31,745 nucleotides of DNA. It comes from a bacterium (GTDB taxonomy: Bacteria > RBG-13-66-14). Of this stretch, positions 1 to 6,014 are shown one piece after another; position 1 is the stretch's first letter, and every line of letters begins with the position of its first letter. A program made the translations under genes and the position numbers. The notes beneath the pieces are model-generated. The model made no database searches. It saw only the letters and a list, made by a program, of their open reading frames with translations, and was not told the DNA's origin. Location of the stretch: NCBI GenBank assembly GCA_035528375.1, contig DATKYS010000136.1:1-31745 (forward strand), read 5' to 3'.

Positions 1-274
1 CTCCTCTGGGGGGAGGCTCGCCTACGGGCTGGGGAGGGGGGCAAAAACGGCGGGGATTGGAATCCCCGCCCTACGTCTTCTCCCTCTCCCTTCCAGGGAG
101 AGGGCTGGGTGAGGGGCGAGGTAGGGAACGTGAAAGCGGCGGCCCGCAGAGGGGCCGCCTTACATCATCGCAACCCAGGATGGGGTCGGGGCGTGGAAGC
201 GGCGGGGACTAAAGTCCCCGCCCTACATTTAAGCGCAAAGCGTACGCTATTTAGATCTCAAACGGCCCAACCGC
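1..274. repeat. Intergenic palindromic repeat cluster downstream of the lipoprotein operon
   Basis: No credible gene is seen here. The stretch holds several G/C-rich inverted repeats. Positions 49-70 form a 10-bp stem with a 2-nt loop (arms ggcggggatt / aatccccgcc). Positions 138-159 form an 8-bp stem (ggcggccc / gggccgcc). Positions 201-222 form a 10-bp stem (ggcggggact / agtccccgcc). Around 84-102 lies a ctctccc / gggagag pair, and 239-248 is a perfect 10-bp palindrome. Most hairpins are followed by ccctac or a close variant. The spacer gtagggaacgtgaaagcggc (121-140) recurs in the cluster at 12854-13197. The hairpin at 201-222 lies about 50 nt past the last lipoprotein stop codon and could stop or protect that transcript, but it has no U-run. 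Confidence 0.75.
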
Positions 275-664
275 CTAGCCGAAGGAGCCGGGCGGCGGCT
301 TGACTTCCTCGGGGGCTTCCTCGTCGCGGATGCTCTGGTTGCGCTCCTGGAGCTCCAGGGCGATGTCGTTGAGCACCCGGGAGTACCGCTCCTCGTTCTC
401 GTGCAGCTTCAATGAATAGGCGATGTACCCCTGTTCGGTGATGCCGTAGGAGTCCAGGAGTTTTTGTACCTGCCCCTCACGCCACTGCGCCCGGAGGGCC
501 GGGTCGGAGGGGATGGAACCACCCGGGCCCTGGCGCGTGCCCAGGAGGGTCAGGTCCACGGTGAGCTTGACGTAGTCGCCGTCGTCGAACCCCCCGTCGG
601 CGCAGCCCAGGGGGACGAGTGCCGCGGCGAGAAGGATCGCGAGGGCGACGGCTCTATTTCTCAT
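275..664 (-). CDS. Family-A small lipoprotein A1 (last of six)
   Basis: Predicted 129-residue lipoprotein of unknown function. The ATG at 664 is chosen because it gives a normal signal peptide (MRNR followed by a hydrophobic stretch) ending in PLGC with Cys21 as the lipid site. The Pro at -3 makes this lipobox atypical. The mature part opens with an acidic DDGDYV motif. After an insert of about 20 residues it carries the family core: a G-I-T-x-x-x-Y turn and a helix ending in a V-x-x-x-I pattern. It ends in an acidic, proline-rich tail. The start overlaps the stop of the upstream lipoprotein gene by 11 nt, so translation is probably coupled. It is the most diverged member of the array. Residue +2 is Ala, which by E. 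coli Lol rules would favour the outer membrane. Confidence 0.8.
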   Translation of the reverse strand: MRNRAVALAILLAAALVPLGCADGGFDDGDYVKLTVDLTLLGTRQGPGGSIPSDPALRAQWREGQVQKLLDSYGITEQGYIAYSLKLHENEERYSRVLNDIALELQERNQSIRDEEAPEEVKPPPGSFG

Positions 665-950
665 CGGCGGGCAAGGCCCCCTCACCGGGCGGGAGGAGCT
701 CCGGGTGGTCGCGGCGTAAATTTTCCAAAACCCTGGAGGCCAGGTCGGGGTCGGAGAAGACATCCAGCTCGAACCGCTCGTACTCCTCCTTCCCGACGCC
801 CGCGTCCCGCAGGACCGCGTCCGGGTTCTCGCCGCGGGAGGCGGCCTCCAGGCGGGCGGCGAGGAGGTCGGTGTAGGTCTGTGCGGTCAACTCCCCCTCG
901 CAGGAGACGAGGAGGAGAAGGAGAAGGAAGGGCAGGATTCTAGCGGTCAT
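654..950 (-). CDS. Family-A small lipoprotein A2
   Basis: Predicted 98-residue lipoprotein of unknown function. The ATG at 950 gives MTAR, a run of leucines and a good lipobox LVSC (Cys17). The mature domain follows the family pattern: T-x-Y-T near its start, G-V-x-K-E-E-Y-x-R-F in the middle, then S-D-P-D-L and V-L-E-N-L. It is predicted to be mostly helical. It is the shortest member, close to a bare copy of the domain. It overlaps the upstream gene by 11 nt (ATGACCGCTAG) and the downstream gene by 11 nt (ATGAGAAATAG). No clear Shine-Dalgarno sequence precedes it, so translation is probably coupled. Function is not known; a structural or scaffolding envelope role is only a guess. Confidence 0.8.
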   Translation of the reverse strand: MTARILPFLLLLLLVSCEGELTAQTYTDLLAARLEAASRGENPDAVLRDAGVGKEEYERFELDVFSDPDLASRVLENLRRDHPELLPPGEGALPADEK

Positions 951-1488
951 CGTCGGGGGCCAGCCCCTCGAGGCCGTGGCGCGCGGTGCCGGCGGCCCCG
1001 CTGCCCATGGCGTCCAGGGCGTCGGAGATGGCTTTCTCCACCCGTTCCTGCACATCGGCGTGCTCGGCCACGTAGGTGGCGAAGGCGTCCATGTCGTTCA
1101 TGGTGAAGCCCCGGGCGGCCACCTCCTCCTCGACCCGCTTTTGGATTTTATCCTCGGGCAGCCCCTCACCGGCTAGTTGGACGGTGAGGACCGAGATTTC
1201 GATGTAGGTCGCCTCGTCCATACGGGGGGCGGCGGAGTGGTCGGAGGCGTGGAGGCTGCCGGTGAGCTCGGCCAGCTCCTCGGGAGTCCGGGCGGCCTCG
1301 AAGTCGCGGACCTGCTCCGGGTCTATCCCGTGGCTCTCATACACCGGCTGGAGCGGCTCACCGTGAGCCTCGGCCAGGGCGATGTCCTTCATGAGCTCGA
1401 CGTACTGCTCCTCGGTTATCTCGCCTCCGCCGCAACCCGCGGTGAAGAGAAGGGCCAGCGCGGCGGTCAGGATACATGCGATTCTCAT
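940..1488 (-). CDS. Family-A lipoprotein A3 with two domain copies
   Basis: Predicted 182-residue lipoprotein. The start at ATG 1488 has a GAGGAG-type ribosome site just upstream and overlaps the previous stop by 4 nt. Signal peptide residues 1-18 end in TAGC (Cys19). Two copies of the family domain follow. The first (about 23-80) has E-E-Q-Y-V-E-L and a G-I-D-P-E-Q turn; the second (about 90-160) has D-E-A-T-Y-I-E-I and a G-F-T-M-N-D turn. A short linker without strong pattern joins them. This is the only member with an internal duplication. The first copy weakly recalls the Bacteroidetes DUF4296 lipoprotein pattern (Y-x-x-x-x-x-D-I-x-L-A-E-A), but this is from memory and unproven. The C-terminal tail is rich in Gly, Ala and Asp. 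Confidence 0.82.
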   Translation of the reverse strand: MRIACILTAALALLFTAGCGGGEITEEQYVELMKDIALAEAHGEPLQPVYESHGIDPEQVRDFEAARTPEELAELTGSLHASDHSAAPRMDEATYIEISVLTVQLAGEGLPEDKIQKRVEEEVAARGFTMNDMDAFATYVAEHADVQERVEKAISDALDAMGSGAAGTARHGLEGLAPDDDR

Positions 1489-1862
1489 GGGGTCTCCTCG
1501 GACGGGGTCGGTTCCACGGGCGGTGTCGGCTCCATCGGGGGCAAGGTCTCGGGCAGCGCCTGGGAATAAAGCTCGGCGAACTTCTCCCGCAGCTCCCCGC
1601 TCCGGTTCATGATCATCTCGACGACGGCCGCCAGACGCTCGGGGTCGTTGGCCAGGGTGTCCTCGAACTGGTATACGTCGTCCGGGGTGACGCCGTTATC
1701 GGCCGCCGCCTTCGCCAGCGCCTCGTCCACCGGCAGCTCGTCCTCGAGCATGTAGGTGGTCTTGGCCAGGATGACGGCGACATAGGTCTCGTCGTCCATG
1801 TCGGAACCACAACCGGCGAGGAGCAGCAGGAGAAGCGGCAGGAGGACAAAGGGCGTGCGCAT
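1485..1862 (-). CDS. Family-A small lipoprotein A4
   Basis: Predicted 125-residue lipoprotein. The ATG at 1862 follows a GGGAG ribosome site. The signal peptide ends in LAGC (Cys18), a textbook lipobox. The mature protein starts with D-D-E-T-Y-V. It then shows E-D-E-L-P-V-D-E-A-L-A-K-A-A-A-D-N-G-V-T, and ends the domain with N-D-P-E-R-L. It is closest to A5 and A6, sharing the L-P/T-x-x-E-A-L-x-x-A-A segment that A1-A3 lack. The C-terminal 20 residues are a P-T/E-rich tail of the kind that often spans periplasm or peptidoglycan. It sits 37 nt after the previous stop, the widest gap in the array. No enzymatic motif is visible. Confidence 0.82.
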   Translation of the reverse strand: MRTPFVLLPLLLLLLAGCGSDMDDETYVAVILAKTTYMLEDELPVDEALAKAAADNGVTPDDVYQFEDTLANDPERLAAVVEMIMNRSGELREKFAELYSQALPETLPPMEPTPPVEPTPSEETP

Positions 1863-1899
1863 CTTGAGTCTCCCGTGGGCGTTCGACCGGCCCGGCCGG

Positions 1900-2199
1900 T
1901 CAATCCAGAAGTGACGGGGTGAAGAGCTCCTCGGTCTCCCGGTTTATCCGGTCCTGCACGGCGCGGAGGTGGTCGGGGTCCCCTTCGAGCTCGGCCTGGT
2001 AAGCCTGGAAGTCTTCGATCGTGGTGTCGTTGTCGGCGGCGGCCCGCTCGAGGGCCTCCTCCGGGGTAAGCCCCTCGTCGAACATGATGCGGAGCTGGTC
2101 TATGGAGACCTCGACGAAGAGGTCGTCGTCCACGGCCTTGGCGCACCCGCCGAGGGCCAGAACGGCGAGGATCAGGGCGAGTAAGAGGCTACGGCTCAT
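1900..2199 (-). CDS. Family-A small lipoprotein A5
   Basis: Predicted 99-residue lipoprotein. An in-frame upstream start (2256) exists, but the ATG at 2199 is preferred because it gives a proper signal peptide ending in LGGC (Cys19). It also recreates the 11-nt overlap (ATGAGCCGTAG) seen at two other junctions of this array. The mature domain has D-D-D-L-F-V-E-V, then E-G-L-T-P-E-E-A-L-E-R-A-A-A-D-N, then T-T-I-E-D-F and G-D-P-D-H-L. It strongly resembles A4 and A6 in the middle segment. Residue +2 after the Cys is Ala, so there is no E. coli-type inner-membrane retention signal. Function unknown. Confidence 0.82.
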   Translation of the reverse strand: MSRSLLLALILAVLALGGCAKAVDDDLFVEVSIDQLRIMFDEGLTPEEALERAAADNDTTIEDFQAYQAELEGDPDHLRAVQDRINRETEELFTPSLLD

Positions 2200-2542
2200 G
2201 GGGGTTCGGCAATCCTTCCCGTGGAACGTGCAGGTACGGTTGGGCCCGGCGGGCAATCTCGGCGGCCACTCCCACGTCGGTGTCCCGGTCGCGGAGGAGC
2301 CACCGCGAGTACTCGTACATTGATTGGGCGGTGGTGCCGTGGAGCCGGGCGGCCTCGGCCAGCGCCTCCCCCGGCGGCAGTCCCTCCTCGGCCTCCAGGC
2401 GCAGGCGCTCGACCATGACGGCGATGTACGCCTCGTCGTCCAGCTCGCCGCACCCGGTCAGGAAAAACCCAGCCGCGACTGCGAGGACGCCGAAGAGCCA
2501 CACCGCCCCGCCCCGGGTGTACGCGCGTCCCGATATTATCAT
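2189..2542 (-). CDS. Family-A small lipoprotein A6 (first after lnt)
   Basis: Predicted 117-residue lipoprotein starting at ATG 2542, only 16 nt after the lnt stop codon, so almost certainly on the lnt transcript. The N-terminus is longer than in the siblings. A basic segment precedes the hydrophobic core, and the lipobox is LTGC (Cys31). The mature domain has D-D-E-A-Y-I-A-V, then E-E-G-L-P-P-G-E-A-L-A-E-A-A-R-L-H-G-T-T, and a final segment with R-D-R-D-T-D-V in place of the usual D-P motif. The tail ends in Pro/His. Function unknown; it defines the family together with A4 and A5. Confidence 0.8.
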   Translation of the reverse strand: MIISGRAYTRGGAVWLFGVLAVAAGFFLTGCGELDDEAYIAVMVERLRLEAEEGLPPGEALAEAARLHGTTAQSMYEYSRWLLRDRDTDVGVAAEIARRAQPYLHVPREGLPNPHEP

Positions 2543-2558
2543 AAAGCCGCCGTGCCGT

Positions 2559-4307
2559 TCACGGGTGTCGCCCCCTCCCGCGCCGCCGGTAGCTCTCCAC
2601 GGCCGCGTACAGGGCGAGGAGGACGAAGGCGCCCAGCTCGGCCCACGGGAGGGCGTCCCCCCAGAACATGTAGGGGGTCGGCCCCTCGGCCCGGGGGATT
2701 TTCACCAGAACCACGTCCTCGGTGTCCAGGAGGGTTTCATCACTGGGACGCCCCCAGGGGTCTACCCACAGGCTCACCCCGGCGTTGGCCGACCGCAGTA
2801 CGGGGACCCGGCTCTCCACGGCTCGCAGGACGGATACCTCGGCGTGCTGGTACGGGGCGGCGCTCTGGCGGAACCAGGCGTCGTTGGTGATGACCACCAG
2901 GAAGTCGGCGCCCCGCCGGGTGTAGTCCAGGCCTATCCCGGGGTAGATGCTCTCGAAGCAGATGAGAAGGCCGAAACGGGCGAGGACGGGTCCCGAGGCC
3001 GGCGGCGGCACCGGCAGCAGCTCCGCGGTGAGCTCGGGGCGCTCGGCGAGCGAGAAGGTCGTCGGATCGTCGTCGGCTACTGGGGTATCCGGCATGGGGA
3101 GGGGCGTCGGTCCCCGCCCGGGCGTCACCTCGAACAGCGGCATCCGCCAGCCGAAGTTGAAGTTGCTCGCCCGCTCGAGGAGGCCCTTCAACAATTCAGA
3201 GTCCCGGCCGAACGGGATGGTCTCGGAGAAGGGGACGAGGTGGATTTTAAAGTAGCGCTCCAGGGCCTTGGGGTTTCCCGGCTCCAGGAGGACGGCGGCG
3301 TTGAAGTGGCGCCCGGCGCCGCCCTCGCCCTCGTAATCCAGCGCCTGCGTCCCCACCAGGTGCCGGCAGCCCGAGCGGTTCACCATCCCCTGCACCCGGG
3401 TGTACCACATCGGCGTGCGTTCCAGGTAACAGTTGGCCGAAGACTCGGGCCAGATGATCAAGTCCAGGTAATCGGTGCCGGTCCGCTCGATAGCCCGCTC
3501 CACCTGGTGCTCGTAGATGCGGTAGGTCTCGCCCGAGGTGATGAAGTAGGGGGCCCACTTCAGGTCCTGGGGGATGCCGCCCTGGAGAATCGCCGCCCGC
3601 ACGGGCCGCTCGGGGTAGGTCGGCTCGCCGAGGGCCGCCAACCCGCCCAGGTGTACCACCGCCGCCAGCACCAGCGCCGCGGCGCCCCAGGGTAGAAGGG
3701 CCCTCCGCCAGCTCCGGCGACGCAGCCACTCCACCGCCTCGGCCACCAGGGCGTTGAACGCTATGACCACGGCCGAGACGCCGTACACCCCGAAGAGCGA
3801 CGCGGTCTGCACCGCCAAGAGATTCCGCGCCTGGGAATAGCCGAGGGCGAGCCAGGGGAAGGCGTAGAAGCCAAGGCACTTGACGTACTCCGTGGCGCCC
3901 CAGGCCAGCGCGGCCACGATCCAGTACGGCACGCGGGGGACGTTCCGCCGGACCAGGGCCAGGACCACGCCGCCCAGCCCCGAGTAGAGCGCCATCAACA
4001 GGGCGCTGATCACGAAGCCCGGCGCGGTGATGGGCGCCATCCAGTAGAAACCGAAGACGTTGACCAGGAAACTGAAGACGAACCAGTGGCGGAAGCCCTG
4101 CCCCGGCGTCAGGTCCCGGGAGGCGACGAAGAGGGGGACCAGGGCGAACCAGGCCAGGCCGTAAACCCCGGCCTTGGGGAAACTGAGGACGTAGAGCGCC
4201 ACCCCGAGCGCGACCAGGCCGATCCGGGGGTAGAGCCCCAGGGGTTTTTGCCCGACCCGGCCGTCGAGCCGGCTTCCGTCCAACGGTGGTAAAACGTCCT
4301 CTCTCAC
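2559..4307 (-). CDS. lnt: Apolipoprotein N-acyltransferase
   Basis: This inner-membrane enzyme transfers a fatty acyl chain from phospholipid to the amino group of the lipidated Cys of apolipoproteins, the last step of lipoprotein maturation before Lol sorting. At 582 residues it has about six N-terminal membrane segments (roughly 27-225) and then a periplasmic nitrilase-type domain. The Glu-Lys-Cys triad is visible: E288 in IIWPESS, K354 in YFKIHLVPFSE, C450 in LLICFES. The ITNDAWF motif (about 473-479) is also present. The K-to-C distance (96) exceeds that of E. coli Lnt (52) because of a Pro/Asp-rich insert at about 393-440. The GTG at 4307 gives an extra non-membrane leader of about 27 residues and no clear ribosome site, so the true start may be further in (for example a TTG at 4286). 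It heads the lipoprotein array. Confidence 0.95.
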   Translation of the reverse strand: MREDVLPPLDGSRLDGRVGQKPLGLYPRIGLVALGVALYVLSFPKAGVYGLAWFALVPLFVASRDLTPGQGFRHWFVFSFLVNVFGFYWMAPITAPGFVISALLMALYSGLGGVVLALVRRNVPRVPYWIVAALAWGATEYVKCLGFYAFPWLALGYSQARNLLAVQTASLFGVYGVSAVVIAFNALVAEAVEWLRRRSWRRALLPWGAAALVLAAVVHLGGLAALGEPTYPERPVRAAILQGGIPQDLKWAPYFITSGETYRIYEHQVERAIERTGTDYLDLIIWPESSANCYLERTPMWYTRVQGMVNRSGCRHLVGTQALDYEGEGGAGRHFNAAVLLEPGNPKALERYFKIHLVPFSETIPFGRDSELLKGLLERASNFNFGWRMPLFEVTPGRGPTPLPMPDTPVADDDPTTFSLAERPELTAELLPVPPPASGPVLARFGLLICFESIYPGIGLDYTRRGADFLVVITNDAWFRQSAAPYQHAEVSVLRAVESRVPVLRSANAGVSLWVDPWGRPSDETLLDTEDVVLVKIPRAEGPTPYMFWGDALPWAELGAFVLLALYAAVESYRRRGRGRHP

Positions 4308-4317
4308 GGGGTTGAAG

Positions 4318-4344
4318 TGTATAAAAGGACGACCGGCCGGTCAA
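4318..4344 (-). promoter_or_regulatory. Candidate promoter for lnt and the lipoprotein array
   Basis: On the minus strand, TTGACC (4344-4339) and TATACA (4323-4318) resemble -35 and -10 boxes, but the spacer is only 15 nt, shorter than ideal. Transcription would begin about 4 nt before the GTG at 4307. That implies either a nearly leaderless message or a start codon further inside the gene. The spacer contains the palindrome ggccggtc/gaccggcc. Support is the two hexamers only. Confidence 0.35.
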
Positions 4345-4410
4345 CCGTCGTCGTAAACGGCTTTGGGAAAAGCCGGGTTTGACTACCGCCCCCGCTGCGG
4401 CTACAATTTA

Positions 4411-4470
4411 CCGGAGGTATAGCTCGCTTCGCTCGGTTTGCCGGGGGCATAGCTCGCTTCGCTCGGTTCA
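4411..4470. repeat. Two tandem 30-bp direct repeats upstream of the MBL hydrolase
   Basis: Two adjoining 30-nt units, 4411-4440 and 4441-4470, match at 26 of 30 positions and share the core atagctcgcttcgctcggtt. They lie between the divergent lnt and hydrolase genes. A shorter degenerate copy, with tttgccggggcat and cgcttcgct, is seen at about 5449-5485. Only two full units exist and there are no spacers, so this is not a CRISPR. It may be a small mobile repeat family or binding sites. Confidence 0.75.
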
Positions 4471-4551
4471 CCTGCTCGAAAGACTCGGAAGCCGAAGGTG
4501 AGAACTCTTGATTTCGTCAGCCCTTCTGAAATACGCCTCTGGAGCAAGACA

Positions 4552-5394
4552 GTGGAACTGACCCTGTTGAGCGACGGCCGCTTCAAGCTGGACGGCGGCG
4601 CCATGTTCGGCGTGGTGCCCAAGGTGCTCTGGTCGCGCGTGGCGCCGGCCGACGACTCCAACCGCATCCGACTCGCCGCCACCTCCACCCTGGTCCGCAC
4701 CCGGGGAAAAAACATCCTCATCGAGACCGGGATGGGGGACAAGTGGAAGGGCGGGGAAGCGGAGATGTTCGCCGTGGAGCAGCCGCCGACCCTCGCGGGC
4801 TCCCTGGCCGAGCGGGGGCTCTCGCCGGAGGAGATAGACTACGTGATTCTGACCCACCTCCACTTCGACCACGCCGGCGGGGCCACGCGGCGCGACGCGG
4901 ACGGAAGGCTCGTCCCCACCTTTCCCAACGCCCGCTACATCGTCCAGAAGCGGGAGTGGCAGGCGGCTGGGCACCCCAACGACCGCAACCGGGCCAGCTA
5001 CCGCCCGGAGAACTTCCTCCCCCTGAAGGAACACAGCCTGGTGGACCTCATCGAGGGCGAGGTCCAGGTGGTGGAGGGGGTCCGCTGCCGGTTCTCCGGT
5101 GGGCACAGCGCGGGGCACCAGATCGTGATTCTCGAGGGGCGCGAGGGGGTGGCCTGCCATCTGGGCGACGAATGCCCAACCCGGGCCCACATCCCCGGTC
5201 CCTGGGTGATGGCCTACGACCTGGACCCGGTCCGGGCCATGTACCAGAAGAACACCTACATGGAGCAGGGGTGGAAGCTGGGCTGGGTGATGATCGCCGG
5301 CCACGACCCCGACCAGCCCCTCTTCCGTCTGCGGAAGAACGACAAGGGCCGCTACGAATCCGTCCCCCTCGACGGGGAGGACGCCCTGCTTTGA
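4552..5394 (+). CDS. MBL-fold metallo-hydrolase
   Basis: Cytoplasmic metallo-beta-lactamase-fold hydrolase of 280 residues with no signal peptide. The GTG at 4552 is chosen over an upstream GTG at 4498. GGAG stands 7 nt before it, and the protein then begins at the conserved SDGxFxLDGGAMFGVVPK region. The binuclear metal site is visible: HLHFDH at about 102-107, His185 in GGHSAGH, Asp206 in HLGDE and His251 in AGHDP. Many relatives with this layout are annotated only as MBL-fold hydrolases, and some MBL enzymes of this size are lactonases, so the substrate cannot be assigned. It is divergent from lnt and about 90 nt ahead of the secreted-protein array, with which it may or may not be co-transcribed. 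Confidence 0.9.
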   Translation: MELTLLSDGRFKLDGGAMFGVVPKVLWSRVAPADDSNRIRLAATSTLVRTRGKNILIETGMGDKWKGGEAEMFAVEQPPTLAGSLAERGLSPEEIDYVILTHLHFDHAGGATRRDADGRLVPTFPNARYIVQKREWQAAGHPNDRNRASYRPENFLPLKEHSLVDLIEGEVQVVEGVRCRFSGGHSAGHQIVILEGREGVACHLGDECPTRAHIPGPWVMAYDLDPVRAMYQKNTYMEQGWKLGWVMIAGHDPDQPLFRLRKNDKGRYESVPLDGEDALL

Positions 5395-5448
5395 GGTCCG
5401 AGCTGGTCAACGTGCTCGGAGATGACATGGACGCCATCCTGGCCGGAT

Positions 5449-5485
5449 TTTGCCGGGGCATTACCCGCTTCGCTTCGTTTCGCTG
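5449..5485 (+). repeat. Degenerate copy of the 4411-4470 repeat
   Basis: The 91-nt gap between the hydrolase and the next gene holds tttgccggggcat followed by cgcttcgcttcgtttcgctgg. This resembles the second unit at 4441-4470 with its upstream tttg, but it is diverged. Nothing else is seen in the gap. Confidence 0.4.
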
Positions 5486-6007
5486 GTGAGCGTCCGGCGG
5501 TTGCTCTTCTGGCTGCTCATTTCAGCCGGCGCGGTCACCGCCGCGGTCGAGCTCCAAAACGGCGAGGCCTACGTCTGGCAGGGGCTGACGCTTTTCGCCC
5601 CCTCGGGCCGCTGGACGGTAAACGAGGGAGACGGCACGGTGGCGCTCTACCGTAGCTCGGACGCGGGCTACGTCGCCGGGAACCTCCTCCTCAGGGCGCC
5701 CGACGCGGGACTGACTGCGGCCGTCGCCGGGGGCGAGCGGGATAAAATCCAGGAGGAGCTGGTCCGCTTCCTGGCCGGGGAGTGCCGGGCGCGCTACGGT
5801 CAGGTTTTCGGGCTGGAGCGGCTCGACGCCGACGGGGTGGAGCCGGGCGCGGCCCTCTTCTTTTCGGACGGCGAGCGGCGGGTCCGCGCCTACGCTTTTT
5901 TGGCCCGCGACGGCGTGTATCTCCTCTACCTGGCCTGCGCCCCGGAGGTCGAGGAGTACATGGGGGCGGAGCTGGACCGCCTGGTCGGGGAATTGAGCTT
6001 CCGGTGA
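5486..6007 (+). CDS. Family-B secreted protein B1 (single domain)
   Basis: Predicted exported protein of 173 residues and unknown function. A GTG at 5486 gives a short basic start (VSVRR) and a hydrophobic signal segment ending near TAA; a TTG at 5450 is an alternative. There is no lipobox Cys, so it is probably a soluble periplasmic protein. The mature part begins L-T-L-F-A-P-S-G-R-W. It ends with V-Y-L-L-Y-L-A-C-A-P and a final helix G-A-E-L-D-R-L-V-G-E-L-S-F, the two signatures shared by the five genes after it. The order of strands and final helix recalls the PsbP/DcrB/Mog1-like fold; this is inference. It is the simplest member of the array. Confidence 0.75.
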   Translation: MSVRRLLFWLLISAGAVTAAVELQNGEAYVWQGLTLFAPSGRWTVNEGDGTVALYRSSDAGYVAGNLLLRAPDAGLTAAVAGGERDKIQEELVRFLAGECRARYGQVFGLERLDADGVEPGAALFFSDGERRVRAYAFLARDGVYLLYLACAPEVEEYMGAELDRLVGELSFR

Positions 6008-6014
6008 ATAAAAC

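Noticed and set aside
109-303. Small plus-strand frame in the first repeat cluster
   Set aside because: It is made of palindromic repeats, has no ribosome site, and its product is Arg/Ala-rich without pattern.
2280-3695. Long plus-strand open frame (471 codons) opposite lnt
   Set aside because: It lies antisense to a complete, motif-bearing lnt gene. Its product is low-complexity Pro/Arg/Gly/His typical of a shadow frame in G+C-rich DNA.
4411-4470. Possible CRISPR array
   Set aside because: Only two abutting units with no spacers, and no cas genes in the window.
5450-5485. TTG start at 5450 for secreted protein B1
   Set aside because: It would add 12 residues encoded by the degenerate repeat; the GTG at 5486 gives a normal signal peptide, though the choice is not certain.
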